Part shown: piece after piece, positions 16,221-24,838 of the stretch
Position numbering within the stretch: position 1 is the stretch's first letter
Layout of the letters: every line of letters starts with the position of its first letter
Assembly (NCBI GenBank): GCA_964397665.1
Contig: CAYNJW010000001.1
Location: forward strand, 1-55,687
DNA from: CAYNJW01 sp964397665
Lineage (GTDB): Archaea > Nanobdellota > Nanobdellia > Pacearchaeales > GW2011-AR1
Reading direction: 5' to 3'
DNA length: 55,687 nucleotides
Program-made: the position numbers and the translations under genes
The notes under the pieces: generated by a model
The model's database searches: none
What the model was told of the DNA's origin: nothing
What the model saw: only the letters and a program-made list of their open reading frames with translations

Positions 16221-16999
16221 TTGAAAATTTCTCCAATTTCTTTAATTGCATTTTCACTATATGCTGTAAATCTTCCAGGCTCTCCATTTGGAGATAAGTC
16301 TTTTATTTTTAATTCATTAACTTTTTTAACAGTAATTCCTTTTCGTTTCATTTTTTCTTTTGAACTGATTACAAATAATAATCCTGCATTTGATTTGTAT
16401 TTTCTACCTCTTAATTTTCCCTTACCTGCACGAACATTTTTATGTTTTAAGATTTTTGGAAAAACTTCTCCAAAAACTTTTTTCAATAAAGAAATAAACT
16501 CTTTAGTTTTCAATTCTAAAACTGTTTTATCAAAAACAACTGCATCATTTATTGAAATTCCATATTTTTTTTCTAAAGATATTTTATCAATTGTTCCAGC
16601 AAATGCAGAATCCATAGCAACGATTAATTCTTTTTTATTAACTTTTTTAAATTGATTTTCTTCGGATTTTGGAGGATGTGCTCTTCTACCACCTCTTGCA
16701 GAGGTAACTGTTGCTCCAACCCAATTAAAAGATGCACCATGCCTAGACATGATTTTTCTAGGAACTCTTGAAATACCTTTTCCGTAAGTTGTTTTCCAAA
16801 CATGTCTTCTTTTTCTAGAAATTCCTGATGCAGAATATTGTGCACCTGCACCATACTTAGAACCCATAGGTTGTTTTTCTTTTTGAGCTTCAAAAACTTT
16901 AGCTAAAATATCTTTTCTAATTTCACTACTAAAATTTGAAGGTAACTCAATAGATCCTTTATCTTTCCCAGTTTTATCTAAAATATTTGTTTTCATCAT
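16217..16999 (-). CDS. rpl4p: 50S ribosomal protein uL4
   Basis: A 260-residue archaeal uL4 with the tunnel-loop region SGISRKRRHVWKTTYGKGIS, GASFNWVGATVTSARGGRRA and HPPKSEE, then the C-terminal region RAGKGKLRGRKYKSNAGLLF. Its ATG overlaps uL3 by 4 bp. In bacteria uL4 represses its own operon; whether it does so here is unknown. Confidence 0.95.
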   Translation of the reverse strand: MMKTNILDKTGKDKGSIELPSNFSSEIRKDILAKVFEAQKEKQPMGSKYGAGAQYSASGISRKRRHVWKTTYGKGISRVPRKIMSRHGASFNWVGATVTSARGGRRAHPPKSEENQFKKVNKKELIVAMDSAFAGTIDKISLEKKYGISINDAVVFDKTVLELKTKEFISLLKKVFGEVFPKILKHKNVRAGKGKLRGRKYKSNAGLLFVISSKEKMKRKGITVKKVNELKIKDLSPNGEPGRFTAYSENAIKEIGEIFK

Positions 17000-17937
17000 C
17001 TTAATTCTATTACCTCAAATTTCTTTTTCTTCTGATATCTTGTAGGTCTTAATGGTGTAGTCATTAAAATTGGCCTTTTTTTAACTCCAGGAATTGAACC
17101 TCTTAAGATAATATAATCAGTTTTAATATCGCCATATTTATGAAATCCTGAAGCAATATTAATATTATCTTCAGAGATATTACCTGATTTTAAAATTGAA
17201 TTATTATATGAAACTCTTGTAAAATATCCATGTTGACCAGCTTGTGGTGCTCTAAATGTAACTCTCCTCATACCAAACGCACCAATACTTCCCGGCCTTC
17301 TTTGACCTTTTTCTGATTTACTAGCTTTTAATGAAACTCCAAATCTTTTAACAGTTCCAGAAAATCCAAATGCTTTTGTTACACCTCTAACATCTACAAG
17401 ACCACTTGAAAAAACTTCATTTATTGAAATTTCTTTTCCAATTTTTTCAGAAACAAATGAAAGTTTTTCTTCCTTTGTTCCAGATAATGCCAACTCAATC
17501 ATATCAGGAGATTTTTTTAGATTAGTTTCTTTTACATTAGAGTATGCAATAACTCTTACATCATCAAATTCAACAGAGATATCTTCTATCTTTCCCAATT
17601 TTTTAGAAATTTTTAGAACTCTTTTCAATTCTTTTTCATTAGAGACAACAATGTCTTTTATAACTTGTCCATTGTTATATAATCTTACAGAATAAATTTT
17701 CATTCTGGGACATTCAATAATTGTTGCTGGAATAATAATTCTTTTACCTTTAGTCATAGAATCTTCTGTCAAATCTTTAACATAAACAGAAACCATTCCA
17801 ACTTTGTAACCAATAAATCCTTGAATTCCAGAGTCTTTTTTAAGTGGTTTCCAGTTTACACTAGGTACAATCTTCTTAGCTCTGACCCTCGGCCAGTACT
17901 GCAAACTACCTGCATGAGGTTTACTTTTTCTTGGCAT
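16996..17937 (-). CDS. rpl3p: 50S ribosomal protein uL3
   Basis: A 313-residue archaeal uL3 starting MPRKSKPHAGSLQYWPRVRA, which fits the family N-terminus. It contains VTKAFGFSGTVKRFGVSLKA, GQRRPGSIGAFGMRRVTFRA and PQAGQHGYFTRVSYN, the peptidyl-transferase-proximal part. It is the first ribosomal gene of the operon. A 35-codon leader ORF overlaps its start by 17 bp, and an AAAAGGAA stretch about 10 nt before the ATG may serve as ribosome binding site. Confidence 0.95.
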   Translation of the reverse strand: MPRKSKPHAGSLQYWPRVRAKKIVPSVNWKPLKKDSGIQGFIGYKVGMVSVYVKDLTEDSMTKGKRIIIPATIIECPRMKIYSVRLYNNGQVIKDIVVSNEKELKRVLKISKKLGKIEDISVEFDDVRVIAYSNVKETNLKKSPDMIELALSGTKEEKLSFVSEKIGKEISINEVFSSGLVDVRGVTKAFGFSGTVKRFGVSLKASKSEKGQRRPGSIGAFGMRRVTFRAPQAGQHGYFTRVSYNNSILKSGNISEDNINIASGFHKYGDIKTDYIILRGSIPGVKKRPILMTTPLRPTRYQKKKKFEVIELR

Positions 17938-18028
17938 TTTTTATATTTCCTTTTAACATCAAACAAGCAATAGCAGTTGCCCTTTGATAATCATCGTCAA
18001 CCAACGACAGATTTCTAGGCCTAGACAT
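17921..18028 (-). CDS. Possible 35-residue leader peptide of the ribosomal operon
   Basis: An ORF with ATG at 18026-18028 and TAA at 17921-17923, which is inside the start of uL3 in another frame. The peptide starts MSRPRNLSLVDDDYQRATAI and ends in a lysine run. Its codons are less AT-rich than neighbouring genes. It would be the first ORF after the operon promoter, about 20 nt from the expected transcript start. I recognise no family. It may be a real small protein, a leader controlling uL3 by coupled translation, or chance. Confidence 0.35.
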   Translation of the reverse strand: MSRPRNLSLVDDDYQRATAIACLMLKGNIKNAKKK

Positions 18029-18069
18029 TTAAGTTCTAAGCTTACCGTAATTTTTTAGACAAATTTGAC

Positions 18070-18081
18070 TTTATAAAGCTT
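18070..18081 (-). promoter_or_regulatory. TATA box of the uL3-uL15 ribosomal operon
   Basis: On the minus strand this reads GCTTTATAAAG, a near-consensus archaeal TATA element centred near 18075. The expected transcript start is about 25 nt downstream, near 18050, giving an mRNA whose first ATG is that of the leader ORF (18028). No other strong TATA element lies between here and uL3. Confidence 0.6.
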
Positions 18082-18185
18082 GTTATGCTTAACTAATTTC
18101 TAAAATTGTCCTCTTAAAGTAAAATTTATTTAAGTTATTTAAACAAAAAAATAGAATATTAAAAGAAAGTTAGTATTAAATATTT

Positions 18186-18464
18186 TTATTTTTTCTGAAG
18201 AGTATTTAATCCCTCAGTTTCCAAAAATCTTTTTAATTCAGAAAAAGTAGGTATTCTTTCAGAATTTCCAGTAACTAACTTATAGTATTCTGGAAGTTCT
18301 TGTTCAGAAATCTTTCCATCTTTGTTTCCTATCTTTTGTCCAGCATATCTTATTGCATAACGATTTTTTTCAAAGTAGTCTAATTTTCTATCCACAACAT
18401 ATAAACTACTTAATGTCGCAAGTACGATTCCGGTAGTGATTCCTGCCTTTGTTAGCTCATTCAT
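18186..18464 (-). CDS. Small membrane-anchored protein with a degenerate EF-hand-like loop
   Basis: A 92-residue protein. A hydrophobic stretch at about residues 6-25 looks like a membrane anchor or uncleaved signal. Residues about 46-58 read IGNKDGKISEQEL, which matches an EF-hand or dockerin-like calcium loop except that position 1 is Ile instead of Asp. A second motif is not visible, so calcium binding is uncertain. It is a single gene with a TATA-like sequence (AAGTTTATAAATT on its strand) just upstream. Confidence 0.6.
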   Translation of the reverse strand: MNELTKAGITTGIVLATLSSLYVVDRKLDYFEKNRYAIRYAGQKIGNKDGKISEQELPEYYKLVTGNSERIPTFSELKRFLETEGLNTLQKK

Positions 18465-18541
18465 ATGAAGTGGAAATTTATAAACTTTATAAAACTTTAG
18501 AAAGAACGTATATTAAAATTGTGTGTTTCTGAATTTAAAAT

Positions 18542-19237
18542 TTAAGCAAGAAATTCAGCTTTAGAAATTATTTCATTTCCATCAAGAATAACTTTTCGTT
18601 TAACAATGCCTTTTCTTTTAGATTGTTCTCTGATCTCTTTTGGATTAAGTGTAGGGTCTTTTGGATAGATAATTTGGTTAATATTAATCTCATGATTTAC
18701 AGTAACCTCCTTAAAATTTTCAACATCAAATAATAGGTCTTTTAAGATAGTTTTATCAGGTGTTTTTAAAGTACACCAATCTGCTTTTGGTTCTTCACCA
18801 CCCTTCCCGGGTTTACTATTTTTCGGAGCTTTAGCTTTAATCTTTAGCAAAATATTTTCCGTTTTAAAACTAAGGCCAAAATAAAATCTTGGATATTTTT
18901 TCATCAATTCTAAAATTTTATTAGCTTCAATTTCAGAGTCTATTTGAATTTTTCTTATTCCCTTAAAATTACTAGCTTTAACTATTGGAAATTCAACTTC
19001 ATCTTTTAAATCAATAGTTGAAATAATGATTCCCTTAATTGCAATTTTCCCAATATTTTTTAAACTTTTTCTAATAAGAAAATTTGAAAATTCTGCAGAA
19101 GTTTTTATTACAAATTTGTCTTTCTGTTTTTTAACTGAAATAAGATATTTATTTTTATACTCTCCCCGCCCGTATTTTAAGAAAGCAGAGTGAACTTCAT
19201 CATCAACTTCTTTAAAGAAGATTTTTTTCATAACCAT
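18542..19237 (-). CDS. Conserved-looking hypothetical protein
   Basis: A 231-residue soluble protein. A notable stretch is the glycine/lysine loop KAPKNSKPGKGGEEPKADWC followed by TLKTPD, which looks like a functional, conserved loop. The rest alternates strands and basic helices. The C-terminal part IREQSKRKGIVKRKVILDGN is basic. I cannot assign it. It is divergent from the AI-2E-type permease gene, with about 85 bp containing both promoters. Confidence 0.65.
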   Translation of the reverse strand: MVMKKIFFKEVDDEVHSAFLKYGRGEYKNKYLISVKKQKDKFVIKTSAEFSNFLIRKSLKNIGKIAIKGIIISTIDLKDEVEFPIVKASNFKGIRKIQIDSEIEANKILELMKKYPRFYFGLSFKTENILLKIKAKAPKNSKPGKGGEEPKADWCTLKTPDKTILKDLLFDVENFKEVTVNHEININQIIYPKDPTLNPKEIREQSKRKGIVKRKVILDGNEIISKAEFLA

Positions 19238-19323
19238 AATTAATCTTGATAATTTGTCTTTATAAAAGTTCCCAAAATTTTAAAATTAGAGAACATTTAT
19301 ATATTATACTCTTATAAAGTATT

Positions 19324-20352
19324 ATGGCAGATGACAAGGTGGTTGCAAGATTTATAGCAAGTATTTTAGTAGCGGGATTATTTATTGCAGCATTAATTGT
19401 TTTAAGACCTATTTTAATTGCAATTTTAGTTGGGTTCCTTCTTGCTTATATTTTTCAACCTCTTTATAAAAAAATTATCTCAAGAGTCAAATCTCCGACG
19501 TTATCGACTTTTATTTTACTTCTATTAATACTTGTTTTAATTGCGATTCCTATTTGGTATCTTGCTCCAATTTTTATAAATCAAACTTTTGAAACCTATA
19601 AGAGTCTTCAAAATTTAAGGATTGGCGAAGTTTTAGCAAATCTTTTACCAAATTTCTTTGGAAATATTAATCAAAATGCAGTTTCAATTCAGTTTAATAC
19701 TTGGGTTTCTCAATTTTTTAGCTCCCTTATGAAAGAGGCTACAGAAATAATTGTGAAAATTCCAAATTTACTTTTACAAATAGCAACTGCGTTATTTACT
19801 TTTTTCTTTGCAACAAGAGATTCTTCAAAGCTTAAAGAATATGTTCATTCACTTTCACCTTTTTCAAAAAGAACTGGAGAAACTTTTTTCAATGAGTTTA
19901 GGAATATTACAAATGCTTTGGTTTATGGTCAAATTTTAATTGGTTTAATTCAAGGATTAACTTTAGGTTTTGGTCTTTTAATGTTTAAAGCTCCAAGTCC
20001 CCTTCTATTAACTACTCTTGCAATTTTTACTTCAATCATCCCAGTTTTAGGTTCATGGGTAATTTGGCTTCCAACATCTTTGTTAATGATGATTTCAGGA
20101 CATATCCTTATGGGTTCTTTACTTTTAATATATGGGATGGTTTTAGTTTCCTCATTAGATAACCTCTTAAGACCTTATTTCTTATCAAGAAATTCAACCT
20201 TGCCCCTACCTGTGGCACTTATTGGTACTATTGGAGGTCTTTATGTTTTTGGACTTATTGGTTTAATCCTAGGTCCTTTAATTCTTGCATACCTTTTAAT
20301 AGTCGTAGATTTCTATAGAAAAGGAAAACTAAAAGAGCTTTTTAAAAATTAA
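19324..20352 (+). CDS. AI-2E/PerM-family transporter
   Basis: A 342-residue protein with about eight membrane segments and the family layout: two N-terminal helices, a soluble stretch at about 80-150, then a C-terminal membrane block with LTTLAIFTSIIPVLGSWVIW and SLDNLLRPYFLSRNSTLPLP, the family's D-N-x-x-R-P motif. Members export small molecules or ions; the substrate here cannot be inferred, and the name AI-2E does not imply quorum sensing. A TATA-like stretch lies about 25 nt before the ATG. AMP phosphorylase follows 8 bp later, so they likely share a transcript. Confidence 0.9.
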   Translation: MADDKVVARFIASILVAGLFIAALIVLRPILIAILVGFLLAYIFQPLYKKIISRVKSPTLSTFILLLLILVLIAIPIWYLAPIFINQTFETYKSLQNLRIGEVLANLLPNFFGNINQNAVSIQFNTWVSQFFSSLMKEATEIIVKIPNLLLQIATALFTFFFATRDSSKLKEYVHSLSPFSKRTGETFFNEFRNITNALVYGQILIGLIQGLTLGFGLLMFKAPSPLLLTTLAIFTSIIPVLGSWVIWLPTSLLMMISGHILMGSLLLIYGMVLVSSLDNLLRPYFLSRNSTLPLPVALIGTIGGLYVFGLIGLILGPLILAYLLIVVDFYRKGKLKELFKN

Positions 20353-20360
20353 GGTGTTAT

Positions 20361-21839
20361 ATGAAGTTAAAAGTTAAAAATTTAGATTGGTTGGCAGGGA
20401 AGCCATCAATAATCCTCTCAAGATTTTCCGCAGAGAAACTCGGCGTTAAACTAAATGACAGAATAACTTTAATTTATAATTCTAAAAAATTGGATGTTGC
20501 TATAGATATCACTTCAAGATTGGTGAAAAAAAATGAACTTGGTTTATCTGAAGAAGTGAAGAAGATTCTTTCAACAAAACAAGGTACTAAAATAACTCTT
20601 AAGTTAGAAGGGGCACCATTGGCTAGTAAACTTATAAAGAAAAAAATAAATGGTAAAAGACTTTCAAAAAAAGAAATTAAAATAATTGTTTCAGAAATTG
20701 CACAAAATAAATTAACAGGAGAAGAAACAACTTATTTTGTCGCAGCAGAAAAAATAAACGGACTTTCAAAAAAGGAATTAAAATATTTAATTGAGGCTAT
20801 GTTGGAAACAGGTGGAAAAATTAGTTTTGATAAAAAAATAATTGCAGATAAACACTGTATCGGGGGGATTGCAGGCAATAGGACAACACCATTAGTAGTT
20901 GCAATATGTGCAGCTGCTGGTTTAATGATTCCGAAGAATTCTTCAAGAGCAATAACTTCAGCAGCAGGAACAGCAGATGTTATAGAGACTTTATCAAAAG
21001 TTAATTTATCTCCTTCGAAAATTAAGAAAATTGTAGAAAAAACAAATGGAAGTCTTGTTTGGGGAGGGGGTGATAAAATGGTTTCGGCAGATTCAAGAAT
21101 AATAACGATTGAAAGAGTTTTAAATTTAGATGTTGAACCTCAAATGTTGGCTTCAATAATTTCTAAAAAATTAGCAGCAGGTTCAACAAGGTTAATTTTG
21201 GATTTACCCTATGGGGTTGGAGCAAAATTAGATAATTTATTTAATGCAAAAAAATTAGGGAAGAAATTTAAAAAATTAGGGAAAGAATTCGGAATAAACA
21301 TTAAACCAGTCTATACAGATGGGAGACAACCAATTGGAAATGGGATTGGTCCAGTGTTAGAAATGAAAGATGTTTTAAAAATTTTAAAAGGAAAAGAAGG
21401 ACCTAAAGACTTAAGAGAAAAAGCAATTTTTCTTTCAGCAGAATTAATGAATCTTTGTGGGATAAAGGATTCAAGAAAAAAAGCTGAAGAAATTTTGAAC
21501 TCCGGAAAAGCATATAAGAAATTTAAAGAGATAATAAATGCACAAAATGGAGTAAGAGATTTTGATAAAAGAATCAGAAAACTTAGAGTTGCAAGATATT
21601 CTAAGACAATACTTGTTCCGGTTTCTGGAAATCTTTATTCAATAGATAATAAGCAAATAAATTCTCTTTGTAGAGTTCTTGGCAATCCTGAAGTAAAAAA
21701 TGCAGGAGTTTATTTATACAAACATTTAGGAGAAGTAAAAAAAGGTGAAGAATTAATAACTATTTATGCAAGAAGTGAAGATCGTCTAAAAGAGGGTTTA
21801 AAATTTTATAGATTAAATAATCCTTTTAAAATTAAATAA
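20361..21839 (+). CDS. deoA: AMP phosphorylase
   Basis: A 492-residue protein of the thymidine/AMP phosphorylase family. Archaeal members convert AMP plus phosphate to adenine and ribose-1,5-bisphosphate, the first step of the archaeal AMP pathway. The N-terminal about 85 residues form the extra domain of AMP phosphorylases. Active-site stretches: NKLTGEETTYFVAAE, DKHCIGGIAGNRTTP, SSRAITSAAGTADVIETL and VWGGGDKMVSADSRI. The length fits the family (about 500). The next enzyme of the pathway may be the isomerase-family protein at 2260; RuBisCO is not in this window. Confidence 0.92.
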   Translation: MKLKVKNLDWLAGKPSIILSRFSAEKLGVKLNDRITLIYNSKKLDVAIDITSRLVKKNELGLSEEVKKILSTKQGTKITLKLEGAPLASKLIKKKINGKRLSKKEIKIIVSEIAQNKLTGEETTYFVAAEKINGLSKKELKYLIEAMLETGGKISFDKKIIADKHCIGGIAGNRTTPLVVAICAAAGLMIPKNSSRAITSAAGTADVIETLSKVNLSPSKIKKIVEKTNGSLVWGGGDKMVSADSRIITIERVLNLDVEPQMLASIISKKLAAGSTRLILDLPYGVGAKLDNLFNAKKLGKKFKKLGKEFGINIKPVYTDGRQPIGNGIGPVLEMKDVLKILKGKEGPKDLREKAIFLSAELMNLCGIKDSRKKAEEILNSGKAYKKFKEIINAQNGVRDFDKRIRKLRVARYSKTILVPVSGNLYSIDNKQINSLCRVLGNPEVKNAGVYLYKHLGEVKKGEELITIYARSEDRLKEGLKFYRLNNPFKIK

Positions 21840-21853
21840 TCTTTTAAAATTTT

Positions 21854-22468
21854 TTAAATAATTATCGCTTTAATTATCTTAACTTCTGTCAAAGGTCTAT
21901 CTTGAGAATTTCTTTGAACCAATGAGATCTTATCAACAACATCCATACCTTCAATAACTTCTCCAAAAACTGGATGTTTACTATTTGGTGCTTGCATATT
22001 GTTCCAATCTAAAAAAGTATTATCTACTACATTGATAAAAAATTGACTACTTCCAGAATGAGGTCCAGAGTTTGCCATTGCCAAAGTTCCTCGAACATTA
22101 GTTGGTCCTTCGACAAATTCATCTTCAATAATTGTTCCAGAGCCACCCATTCCAGTACCTGTTGGGTCTCCACTTTGAATCATAAAATTTGGTATAACTC
22201 TATGAAAAATTATTCCATCATAAAATCCTTCTTTAACCAATTTTTCAAAATTTCCAGCAGTGATAGGCATTTTGTCGGAATACAATTCAATTGAAATATT
22301 TCCTTCAGTTGTCTCAAGTTTTATTTTTGTATTCATATTTTGTTCTCCGATACTATTTGTCATTTGAATAACAAACCAAGTAAATAAAATCAGTAAAATA
22401 GCTATTATAAATATTGCGATTGTCTTATTTTTCAGTAATTTTTTAAGAGTGTTCTCTTTTTTTTTCAT
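21854..22468 (-). CDS. Cyclophilin-type peptidyl-prolyl cis-trans isomerase, membrane-anchored
   Basis: A 204-residue protein. Residues about 14-32 form a hydrophobic anchor, so the catalytic domain is probably outside the membrane. The cyclophilin core shows IIFHRVIPNFMIQSGDPTGT, including the catalytic Arg of F-H-R, then NVRGTLAMANSGPHSGSSQF and FFINVVDNTFLD. It likely assists folding of exported proteins. It is convergent with the AMP phosphorylase gene, 14 bp apart. Confidence 0.92.
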   Translation of the reverse strand: MKKKENTLKKLLKNKTIAIFIIAILLILFTWFVIQMTNSIGEQNMNTKIKLETTEGNISIELYSDKMPITAGNFEKLVKEGFYDGIIFHRVIPNFMIQSGDPTGTGMGGSGTIIEDEFVEGPTNVRGTLAMANSGPHSGSSQFFINVVDNTFLDWNNMQAPNSKHPVFGEVIEGMDVVDKISLVQRNSQDRPLTEVKIIKAIII

Positions 22469-22557
22469 AAGCCTTTTTAATCAATCAACTTTAAAAACCT
22501 TCTTGGCATTTTTTTATTAAGTGAATAACCCTTATTTAATTTAGGTTGAAACTTCAA

Positions 22558-22637
22558 GCCGCCATCGCATAGTGGTATTGCACTGGACTTGAAATCCAGG
22601 CCCTTTGGGCCCCCAGGTTCGATTCCTGGTGGCGGCG
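22558..22637 (+). tRNA. tRNA-Ser (anticodon UGA)
   Basis: The acceptor stem GCCGCCA pairs with TGGCGGC, with discriminator G at 22637. The anticodon stem-loop is CTGGA-CTTGAAA-TCCAG, giving anticodon TGA. The variable arm is long (GCCC-TTT-GGGC), as expected for serine, and the T arm is CCAGG-TTCGATT-CCTGG. There is no intron and CCA is not encoded. A TATA-like stretch lies about 25 nt upstream. Confidence 0.95.
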
Positions 22638-22661
22638 TATAATTTTTAAGAAAATTTTTAG

Positions 22662-23042
22662 TTATTTAACATAATTAGCAAAAGGAAGTAAATCTTTTTG
22701 GATAATTCCCTCCATAATATTTGGAAGCCACCATGCAGGGATGAGATAACCTCTTTTAAGATTTTTTCTTTTTAGTTCTTCATTTAGTTCATTTATGAAT
22801 TCAAAATATTGTTCAAAAGGTAAATTTGCCAAAACCATCTCTACTCGAAAACCCTTTTTATCAAGACATTCCTCAAGAGTATAGTTTTCGACATCCAAGT
22901 TTTCGTTTTTACAGAAGGGATAATAAAGAGTATCAAACATTCTTCTTATTTCTAAAGTATCTTTATCAAGATTTTTGATACCGAAATAATCTTCAAAAGA
23001 TTTTACTACTTCTGGCATTTCTTTTAATTCGATAGTTTTCAT
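22662..23042 (-). CDS. Hypothetical acidic protein
   Basis: A 126-residue soluble protein with mixed charged and aromatic residues and no motif I recognise. It starts MKTIELKEMPEVVKSFEDYF. The middle has two cysteines (CKNENLDVENYTLEEC) that are not arranged as a metal site. It lies downstream of another unknown gene on the same strand, 34 bp apart, just after tRNA-Ser on the other strand. Confidence 0.6.
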   Translation of the reverse strand: MKTIELKEMPEVVKSFEDYFGIKNLDKDTLEIRRMFDTLYYPFCKNENLDVENYTLEECLDKKGFRVEMVLANLPFEQYFEFINELNEELKRKNLKRGYLIPAWWLPNIMEGIIQKDLLPFANYVK

Positions 23043-23076
23043 AAAATAATTAATAAATTAAACTTTATAAAAATAG

Positions 23077-23472
23077 TTATAGTGAACTTCTATTCATCAA
23101 ATCTTCTAGTTGTTCCCAATTAGCCTTTTTTATTAAATCCAAATTAAGATGTAAACCTTTGTCTCTTCTTGATTGTATAACTCTTAATCTTTCTCTCCTA
23201 ATTCCACAAACACCTTTGTAATTGTCTAAATTAGATTCATTAGAGGAGATAGATTTTAAAGCTTCAATAAAATCTAAAGGTGTTTGAATAGAACAATAAG
23301 ATGGTTTAGCATTTCCGAATCTAACCTTTATTTGATTTTTTCGAGTTATACAATTTTGTTGTTTTCCAAGATTATAACCAATAACTTCATTTTGTCTAAG
23401 AGCTTGTTTTCTTTCTTTTTTAAGATATACTTGATATTTTCTTTCAATTCTTTTATCGAGTGTTAGTGCCAT
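23077..23472 (-). CDS. Hypothetical basic protein
   Basis: A 131-residue protein. The N-terminal 35 residues are very basic and helical (KRIERKYQVYLKKERKQALR), which would suit nucleic-acid binding. The C-terminal half includes GVCGIRRERLRVIQSRRDKG. I recognise no family. An AT-rich promoter-like stretch precedes it and it may be co-transcribed with the unknown gene downstream. Confidence 0.6.
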   Translation of the reverse strand: MALTLDKRIERKYQVYLKKERKQALRQNEVIGYNLGKQQNCITRKNQIKVRFGNAKPSYCSIQTPLDFIEALKSISSNESNLDNYKGVCGIRRERLRVIQSRRDKGLHLNLDLIKKANWEQLEDLMNRSSL

Positions 23473-23621
23473 TTTCTATTTAAATCACCAAACTTCTATT
23501 CTTCTACGAACTAAATAAACTTCATAATTCGTTTAATATATAAAAATCTCCTGGCAAAGCTAAAAAGACTTCAAGACAGGTTTAAAACAAGGTCTAACTA
23601 AAGGCCTCATTCCAATTATAT

Positions 23622-23637
23622 AATCAGTAAACTGATT
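23622..23637 (-). terminator. Short hairpin at the end of the uL1-uL10-P1 operon
   Basis: AATCAG and CTGATT form a 6-bp perfect inverted repeat with a TTTA loop, overlapping the stop codon of P1 and followed by AT-rich sequence. It may help end or protect the operon transcript. The T-run is weak, so an RNA-end-stabilising role is as likely as termination. Confidence 0.35.
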
Positions 23638-23923
23638 AACCGAATAATGAAGCCAAACCTTCAGCCGCTTCGGCCTTTGGTTCTTCTTTCTTCTTCTCTT
23701 CTTTTGGTGCTTCAGCAGCTCCAGCGCTTGCGGCAGGTGCAGCAGCGATGGAAGCATTTGCCAATTGTTCGTCTATGTTAACATCTTTTAAAGAAGCTAC
23801 TAAAACCTTAACCTTTGCTTCATCGACAGAAGCGCCAGTTGCGGAAATAACTTTCTTTAAGTTGTCTTCATTGACATCTTGGCCAAGCTTGTGCAACAAA
23901 AGTGCAGCGTATGTGTATTCCAT
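23636..23923 (-). CDS. rpl12p: 50S ribosomal stalk protein P1 (archaeal L12)
   Basis: A 95-residue protein starting MEYTYAALLLHKLGQDVNED, the standard archaeal P1 opening. It has the Ala-rich hinge, a Glu/Lys-rich linker and the end EGLASLFG, the conserved factor-binding tail shared with uL10 (AGLASLF). P1 dimers bind the uL10 stalk and recruit translation factors. The ATG is 42 bp downstream of the uL10 stop. Confidence 0.95.
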   Translation of the reverse strand: MEYTYAALLLHKLGQDVNEDNLKKVISATGASVDEAKVKVLVASLKDVNIDEQLANASIAAAPAASAGAAEAPKEEKKKEEPKAEAAEGLASLFG

Positions 23924-23965
23924 TTTGTGTTTTTTTATTTAGTTTGAATTTGATTATTTAGTTTT

Positions 23966-24838
23966 TTAAAAAAGACTTGCAAGTCCAGCAGTAGACTCAA
24001 CAGCTTCCTCCTTTTTTTCTTCCTTTTTTTCTTCTACTTTTTCAACTGGTGCAGCAACAGGTTCTGGTTCTCCAGTAACTATTCTAGTAATTACTCCCTC
24101 ATGAGCTGAAGCTTTTCCTAAAATATAAGGTATTGTTTCAGTAGTTGGATAGTTTAAGGAAACTGCAAAAGGTAAGGCTCTTCCATACATTTCTAACATG
24201 TTTTCCAAGAAAGCTTCTTTATCAATTTTGATATCAGTATAAACTTTCCCTTCACTAAATGCAGCAATAGGTTCTAATCCAATCTTAAAAGGAATTATAT
24301 CAAGTTTAGCCATAATAGAGGCTTGATTTTCAGAGATGATTTTTCCAGCTTGAACGATTACCTTATCAGCTTGAATTGCAATTTTTCCATTTTCAACTTT
24401 TGGTTGTAATCCTATTGCAGAAAGTGCAGAAATGTCTGGTCCAGGAATTAATTCTGTTGGTCCTGCTTTAACTTCAATATCAAATGGAGCTTCTTGTCCT
24501 GCTTTAGCTTTTGCAGGAGATTTTTCACTTGCTAAGATTCCAGATAATTCAAAAGCATCTTCATCTGAGAAAATCATTGCGAAATCAGCACCAATATGAG
24601 GTACCAGTTTTTCAAGTTCTTTATTGCCCGAATGTTCTAATGCAAAATCTACAAGAGATTTTTTTACAACTTTAACAACAGCCTTAGATCTTAATTTTTT
24701 TTTAATATCTTGGAAGTTAGCAGAAGGTAAACTTTTGATAGATGCTATCATTACTGTTTTTTTATGCATAAGTTCAGCTAAATTTTTAACAAGTTGTTTT
24801 TTTTCTTCTGAAACGTGTGTTGAAGATTCAGCATTCAT
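23966..24838 (-). CDS. rplP0: 50S ribosomal stalk protein uL10 (P0)
   Basis: A 290-residue archaeal P0-type uL10. The rRNA-binding domain includes LAELMHKKTVMIASIKSLPS; PGPDISALSAIGLQPKVENG is the archaeal insertion domain; C-terminal helices bind P1 dimers; and it ends with AGLASLF, as in P1. It overlaps uL1 by 4 bp. The length is a little below the typical 310-340 residues. Confidence 0.95.
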   Translation of the reverse strand: MNAESSTHVSEEKKQLVKNLAELMHKKTVMIASIKSLPSANFQDIKKKLRSKAVVKVVKKSLVDFALEHSGNKELEKLVPHIGADFAMIFSDEDAFELSGILASEKSPAKAKAGQEAPFDIEVKAGPTELIPGPDISALSAIGLQPKVENGKIAIQADKVIVQAGKIISENQASIMAKLDIIPFKIGLEPIAAFSEGKVYTDIKIDKEAFLENMLEMYGRALPFAVSLNYPTTETIPYILGKASAHEGVITRIVTGEPEPVAAPVEKVEEKKEEKKEEAVESTAGLASLF

